Source: Cynocephalus volans
Lineage: Eukaryota; Chordata; Mammalia; Dermoptera; Cynocephalidae
Direction: 5' to 3'
NCBI RefSeq assembly: GCF_027409185.1
Contig: NC_084462.1
Location: 18,265,577 to 18,329,576 of the forward strand
DNA: 64,000 nt
Below are positions 58,742-64,000 of this stretch, in pieces. The first letter of the stretch is position 1. Every line of letters begins with the position of its first letter. The position numbers and the translations under genes were made by a program. The notes under the pieces were generated by a model. The model was given only the letters and a program-made list of their open reading frames with translations. It did no database searches and was not told the DNA's origin.

Positions 58742-61369
58742 GCGCAGGATGGCGAACTTTACGAGCGCAAGTGTTCAGGGTCCCCTCACCTCTGAGTCAC
58801 CGGGTCAGGACTGCGAATCGCTAGGTTTGGAGGGACCAAAAGGGTTAACCAAGTGGCTTTTAATCAACGCAGGAGTCGAAGCAGGGGAAACTGAGCTATC
58901 TAAACGTGCACCCTGTTTGCTGCTTTTGTTGTTGTTAAAGCAAAATAGTACAAAAACCTTTGAAGTTGAGACCCATCCATCCGCTCCTTAAAAGAATGCC
59001 TAAGTCCCGTCCCGTTGCACTGATTAAAAATGGGTTGATTTGTATCTGAGTCCTTGCACCGCAGTCTTGTTAATGGTGACATCAACAGTAGACTTCCAAA
59101 CATCAAGTGATAGTCACTGAGAACTGCTTTTTCCAACCCTCTCTCTCCAGTGCCCCGTTCTCCCCCTACCCCCAACTCTTGTCTCCTGAATCCCCCAAGT
59201 CCTGATGCCCGACCCCAAGTGGGTGCTGTATGAGCAAAACTTTCAGTGCCGACAGCTTTCCCACTTGCTTTGTTTTTCTTTCTGTTGGCTTCTGTTTAGA
59301 AAACAGTGGTGATCTCTAAGATAGAGAAAGGATCTTCTGATTCTAAATGACCTTTTGAAAAGGGAGATGGAATCTCTCGTGAAACGAACGTAACCCCCTA
59401 AATCAGTTTTTTTCTAAGCGTGTAACATACCCTCTGCCAGTTAGCATCCTTTTTCATTGAAGTTTGCTGGTCTTGGGGGGCGGGGGGAGGCAGCAATAAC
59501 TATCTTAATATGCTTTTTTGGTGAGGTCTTGAAAACAGATGAGTGAACCTGTTTTGCTCTTGGCAGCTCTAGAAAAATTAACTTTGGTGTTCATTAGCTA
59601 TATCCGGGAATACTACTATCACAGTAAAGGTACTCTGAGATTGAAGGAAGATGGGATCATTAAACTTAAATTAGCTATGTTCTGTGTCATGTGAAGGTGA
59701 TTTCTGTGTAGAAATATGATTTAAATGTAAGAACAGTTTAAAGATCTGAACTCAGCTATCATCTAATAGTTTAACAACTCATAATTTTATTAATGCTTAT
59801 GTAATGTTCTCTAAATTGTGGTCCCCCTCCCGCAGGCTTTCCTAAATGCCTCCTTTCATGTTTTACTACATGCAAACAAATCGCCATATTTCTGGTTAAT
59901 TTAACGCCTCCATTACTTAGAAAATTTTCATTTCACTTATTTGTGCTTCTTTTTGTTTAATGACTTAGTCAGGAAGAAAGGCATTTATTAAGTCATTTTG
60001 TAAAATGGGGACTGTTTATTTCCAGAGAAGCCAGGCTTAAGTGAAGAAATCTAAATTACTTGGGATGACCTTTAAAATAGAAATGCTGTTTATTAAGTTT
60101 CCTTTTTTCTTTTAAACAGTGACTTGCACTTTGTAGTGAGAACTGTACATTTATACATTTTAAAATTTGTGCACAAATTCAAATGGTGGGAAAAAATCTG
60201 GTGGGTTTTGAAGTTTTTACATTTCAAGTTTTTATTACTTGCACTTTGAAGGCTATATAAAGTGTTGCATTTTTACAACTGAAATGTTAATGAAAATACA
60301 TTAATTTTTAAAAAATGTACTAGGGCAGCAGCCAGACTTTGTTAGGGAGGAATATTTTTAATTGTCACCAGTAAAAACATTGGTATCTGTTTTACATTTT
60401 TATAGCGTATTAATGTGTACAGATCTGTTAGTGTAAAATTTCAAATAGGTTGTCACAAATTTTAAATTCATTGACAGGTTTCTGTTCTCTGTGCTCTGTG
60501 AAATGTGTAATATCCATCATTTTTTATATCGTATTGAAAATTTATATTAGAGGAGATGTCACCATTTGACAAAAGCTCATGTATCTTGAAAATGAAAATT
60601 CTGGTGCTGCTTTAGAGATTTTTGATGGGAGGATGAGTTGGTCATATGCACAGGAATGTATTATCTTGAATCGTATCAGATGAAAAGTAACATTGTAAAT
60701 GGAATAGTTGGACCTGATCATAAGAACCATATTGTTACTATGTAGGTAGATGAAGCTATTCCTAATTTTTCTTTAAATGTTTTCTTCTAATGGTACCTCA
60801 TGTGGATAGGTTAGGTCATGATATCTTGGGGAAAATAAGTGCAACATTGACCAGTAAAAGTTACATATTTATAGATGAAGTTACAAATAGGGGTATGTAA
60901 TTGACCGTTATGTGAAATGCCAGGTTCAGATTTTCCAAATGTAACTTTAATGTATCCTGGAGTTTCTTCTTTCTACATAGTAATGAGAATTTCTGAGTAC
61001 ATACTCTGCTTATTGGTGTGTAATTGTGACTTTTCTGAATTCTTAAAAAGCCAAGTCTATTTCTGAAAGGCAGGTGGCAATGCATACTTTCTTTATGCTG
61101 TCCACCAAGGAGCCAGATGTGAGTAGTTTAGAAAGGATGACTCCTTAGGTGAAAGATGTATCACAAGTATCATATGTGTGATGTCTGTGTGCCTTTAGCT
61201 TTACTGCTGTACCTTTAACAGGCTTTTTGATTACGGTAATGTTCACTATATCTCATAGATTAAGTTTGTATTCATCAGCCAAAGAGTGTCAGTAATACTC
61301 TTGTCAGTTACTGCCTTGGGTTGTTCATAGTTCTCAGTCTCTCATTTTGAGTTATTTACAGTGACTTAG

Positions 61370-61505
61370 AACACTGGTTCTCAAACTGGTATGCGTTAGA
61401 ATTACTTGGGGAATCTGGCAAACCTATGGAGGACCAGCTCCTTTTTGTTTTATGTGACCTTGTTTTCCAGGTGATTCTGATACACACCAGAGTTTGAGAA
61501 CCACG
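61370..61505 (+). mobile_element. MER20-type hAT DNA transposon relic
   Basis: CACTGGTTCTCAAACTGG at the left and CCAGAGTTTGAGAACCACGG at the right form the imperfect terminal inverted repeats. Internal CCAGGTGATTCTGAT fits MER20. Confidence 0.8.
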
Positions 61506-61559
61506 GACTTCTATGTTTTTCCTCATTCCGCTCACTTGCTGATTTCCTTGAAATTCTCT

Positions 61560-61740
61560 AACCTAATGTTTCTCAAACTTTGTTGTATGTTAGAATCACC
61601 AGGGAGCTATAAACAATACTGATGCCTATATCTCACTCAGAATTTGTTGTAATTGACTTGAGGTTTCACCTGGGCATTGGGAGATTGAGTCTCCCCAGGT
61701 GATTCTAATGTTCAGCCAAGTTTGAGAACCACCACTGTAA
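61560..61740 (+). mobile_element. MER5/MER20-type hAT DNA transposon relic
   Basis: TAATGTTTCTCAAACTTTG and CCAAGTTTGAGAACCACCA form the terminal inverted repeats. AGAATCACCAGGGAGCT and CCAGGTGATTCTAATGTTC lie inside. Confidence 0.75.
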
Positions 61741-61969
61741 CCTTTTAAATGAGATCACATGTACTTGATTTTCCTTTTAACTGTGTCCTGGGCCTATAGT
61801 CTTCTCCCAACCCCCAGCCTCCAAATTCCAGTGACTTTTATGGACTTTGAATCAGTCTTATGCCTGTTCTGGGTTTACGATCTCAAACTTTGGGATTTCT
61901 CCCTGAGCTAATCAGCTTTTTAGTCATGCATTCTGTTTGTTCCTACTGAAACTGTTGTGCTCCTCCTTT

Positions 61970-62095
61970 GTGCTAGTCTGGGGTGTGCATCAAAATCACC
62001 AGTGAAATTTAAAAAATAGAGTCATCGGGGCTCTACCTGAGACCTGCTGGTTCTTAGAAGTGTGCATTTAAAAACTCCACAGGTGATTCTTGTAT
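61970..62095 (+). mobile_element. MER20-type relic, degraded
   Basis: GTGTGCATCAAAATCACCAG and CCACAGGTGATTCTTG survive. The ends are eroded. Confidence 0.6.
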
Positions 62096-62599
62096 CTTCG
62101 TGTTACATTTCTATCCTTGTGTTGGCTAATTCCATAATCTCACCTAATTCTTTGTCACCCTTATCCTGATTTCCTGGTCTTGACCACTTTTCTCAGGCCA
62201 ATTCCCAGCTTTGGGTAAGGTTTAGTAATGAGACTTTTCTACCACTTGTTTGCTGGAGAAATTACAAATTGGTATTAATTGAGTTCACTACAGATCTCTC
62301 TTCCTTTTAGGTCCATATTGATTTTCATCAATCCAGAAATGCTTTGTTTCCCCTCTTCCTCTTACCCTTAGACCCACTTCTCCACACAACTTTGTAATTT
62401 TTTCAACTTGAGCTTGAGTTCTGGACTACCTTGCTTCACTAGAGAGTCTTAACAGAGAGTCTTACACTTAGTAAGTATTCAGATACTTAACTGAATTTAA
62501 TTTAATTAGACCACTGCATATTTAGCAACAGTTGGTTGGCAACTGTCTTGTAAATCCAATAATAAGCAACTATCACCCTCTGTGCATCTTTGTGCAGCC

Positions 62600-62800
62600 A
62601 CCTGTAGCTATCCTTTATTGAGATTTTATATGCCGAGCATTAAGTGCTCATTTACTCTTCACAACTTCTCCTGAGAGGTAGGTAGCATTTTTATTCTCAT
62701 TTTACCTGTGAGGAAACTGAGGCAATGAGATGTTAACTGATTTGCTTAAGGCCTCAGAACTAGTAGTGGGGGAGCCAGAATGAAAGCTTGATCCAGAGTC
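62600..62800 (-). mobile_element. MIR SINE, antisense
   Basis: TTTACCTGTGAGGAAACTGAGGC and GATTTGCTTAAGGCC match the reverse MIR core. Confidence 0.87.
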
Positions 62801-63097
62801 TATGAATGTAACATGAGTTCATAACAACTGGGATGGAGTATCTCTCATGTAGCTTTGCCTTTATAAGGGGAGGGGGAAAATGGGGAGCAGTCTAATTCAT
62901 GCTAAAGAGAATATGGTGGCTGTTTTCTAAATACTGCACTGAGTTACCTGACCTCAAGTTTCAGGTTATCTTTTCAACCACCCCAGAATTGACTACTAGA
63001 AGTGAATCAACCATTTCTTTGAGGAACATTTGGAAAATCCTTTTATCTGCTCAAGTACATAAGTTTAAGTCCTTTAAATGAAATAAAGAGGTGGTGG

Positions 63098-63650
63098 CTT
63101 AGTCCATTTCTGTTGCTTATTTTTTTTATTTTTTATTTTTTTTGTCGTTTTTTCGTGACCGGCACTCAGCCAGTGAGCGCACCGGCAATTCCTATATAGG
63201 ATCCGAACCCGCGGCGGGAGCGTCGCCGTGCTGCCAGCGCAGCACTCTACCAAGTGCGCCACGGGCTCGGCCCCATTTTTGTTGCTTATAACAAAATACA
63301 CAGAACTGGGTAATTTGTAAGAAAATGAAATTATTTGCTTATAGTTTCTGAGGCTGAAAGTCCCAAGTCCAGGGAACGCATCTGGTGAAGGCTTTCTTTG
63401 GTGACTTTAGTGACAACATGGTATCCCATTGTGAAATGGTGGAGTAGAGAGACTAACCTCTCATGTGTTCTTTTAAAGCCCTTAGAACCACACCCCTGAC
63501 CACCATTAATAATCCATTTAGTACAGCATGATCCTACAATCTAATCACCTCTTCCAGGCCCCACTTTTCATTTACAATAATAGGATTTTTCACCCTCTTA
63601 ACACTGTCGCAGTGGGGTGGGGGGTGTCAAGTTTTGGGGGAGGTGGGGTT
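63098..63650 (-). mobile_element. MaLR (MST/MLT-like) LTR, antisense, split by a SINE
   Basis: TTAGTCCATTTCTGTTGCTTAT (63099-63120) and, after the SINE, AACAAAATACACAGAACTGGGTAATTTGTAAG, CGCATCTGGTGAAGGC, CTAATCACCTCTTCCAGGCCCC and AACACTGTCGCAGTGGGG follow an antisense MST/MLT1-like consensus. Confidence 0.7.
63121..63272 (-). mobile_element. tRNA-derived SINE, longer two-part type
   Basis: The minus strand reads GGCCGAGCCCGTGGCGCACTTGG, a GCGGGTTCGGATCC B box, then TATATAGGAATTGCCGGTGC, GCTCACTGGCTGAGTGCCGG and an A-rich tail. The part after the B box looks like the start of a second tRNA-like unit. A 17-bp target-site duplication with one mismatch (CCATTTCTGTTGCTTAT at 63104-63120, CCATTTTTGTTGCTTAT at 63273-63289) fixes its ends. 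It retains CpGs, so it is the youngest-looking SINE here. Confidence 0.92.
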
Positions 63651-64000
63651 TGAAGGTGCAGATCTTTGATTTATTAGTTTGTTTTAGCATGCATTATATC
63701 TCACCACAGTTAAGTTCAGCTGTGTACTGGGATCCTGTGCCCTCAAGTATTGGGATAAAACAGAGTGGAAGGCTGCAAGTTAAGTGAATGATTATGTGAT
63801 GTTAAATAAGACTTTGTAGTTAAATTCTACGTACTAATTCCCTTTGTTATTTCTATCCTAAGAGTCCTTATATTGTTTTTGTTGTGAGACATGGGAGTTG
63901 ATGTTTAAGGTCAGGTTTGTGGTATGCAGTATCTTTCTGCCTGCCTTTTGGCCTTTCTCAAGGTGTCCCAGAGATCAAAGACCAATAATTTCAGCTGACT

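Larger units (their letters stand above)
57220..58780. promoter_or_regulatory. SDK1: CpG-island promoter of SDK1
   Basis: About 1.5 kb of very GC-rich, CpG-dense sequence sits abruptly in AT-moderate surroundings. It contains GC boxes (e.g. GGGCGGGCC at 57861), a CCAAT box and no TATA box. CpG density has been kept while the rest of the window is CpG-poor, implying an unmethylated germline promoter. It covers the probable transcription start, 5' UTR, coding exon 1 and the start of intron 1. Long overlapping frames on both strands arise from the GC bias and are not genes. Confidence 0.88.
58639..64000 (+). other. SDK1: SDK1 intron 1, beginning
   Basis: No further coding exon is visible to the end of the window. 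SDK1 has very long introns in other mammals, in keeping with this. 58780-61370 is largely non-repetitive and AT-rich. From 61370 on there are DNA transposon relics, a MIR, a MaLR LTR and a SINE. Confidence 0.75.

Noticed and set aside
57450..58824. Several long overlapping frames on both strands of the CpG island (up to 292 codons)
   Set aside because: GC-rich DNA has few stop codons. Only the frame starting at 58344 has a recognisable protein, strong start context and a matching donor.

Overview
This 64 kb window is mammalian nuclear DNA: interspersed LINE, SINE, LTR and DNA-transposon relics of many ages, one CpG island, and a single protein-coding exon with a consensus splice donor. Three tRNA-Ile-like SINEs (11.2, 46.2 and 63.1 kb), with no Alu, B1/B2, CAN or Bov-tA elements seen, argue against primates, mouse-like rodents, carnivores and ruminants. 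From memory they most resemble the colugo (Dermoptera, Galeopterus) SINEs. That species call is an inference at moderate to low confidence.

Layout. 0.2-1.0 kb: ancient LTR. 1.1-2.5 kb: old sense L1 fragment. 2.5-9.3 kb: full-length young L1 on the minus strand, with perfect 16-bp target-site duplications, an intact ORF1, a full 5' UTR with an end-proximal YY1 site, and an ORF2 broken by two stops and a 2-bp deletion. 9.4-16.05 kb: old antisense L1 serving as landing pad for a tiny L1 tail, a SINE and a second young, 5'-truncated L1 on the plus strand (13.4-15.6 kb). The two young L1s form an inverted repeat about 2.15 kb long. 16-33 kb: old L1, MaLR, MIR and L2 relics, a short ERV-type solo LTR, and an L1 split by a second copy of the first LTR family. 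33.8-38.3 kb and 19.3-20.7 kb: mostly non-repetitive. 38-57 kb: MIR, L2, MaLR and L1 relics, one SINE, and GAT-type tandem repeats.

57.2-58.8 kb is a CpG-island promoter (GC boxes plus a CCAAT box, no TATA) followed by a coding first exon at 58344-58638. The predicted 98-residue N-terminus matches what I recall of sidekick-1 (SDK1), an immunoglobulin-superfamily synaptic adhesion protein. It ends in a hydrophobic signal segment and a phase-1 GTAGGT donor. Everything after 58638 would be SDK1 intron 1, and everything before the island is its upstream gene-poor flank.

I found no undescribed gene system. The most informative items are the SDK1 first exon and its unusual surroundings, the near-intact L1 with decay footprints and a possible 3' transduction, the inverted L1 pair, and the nested-insertion chronology. 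Repeat family names come from recognising consensus-like stretches by eye, so boundaries of old repeats are approximate.
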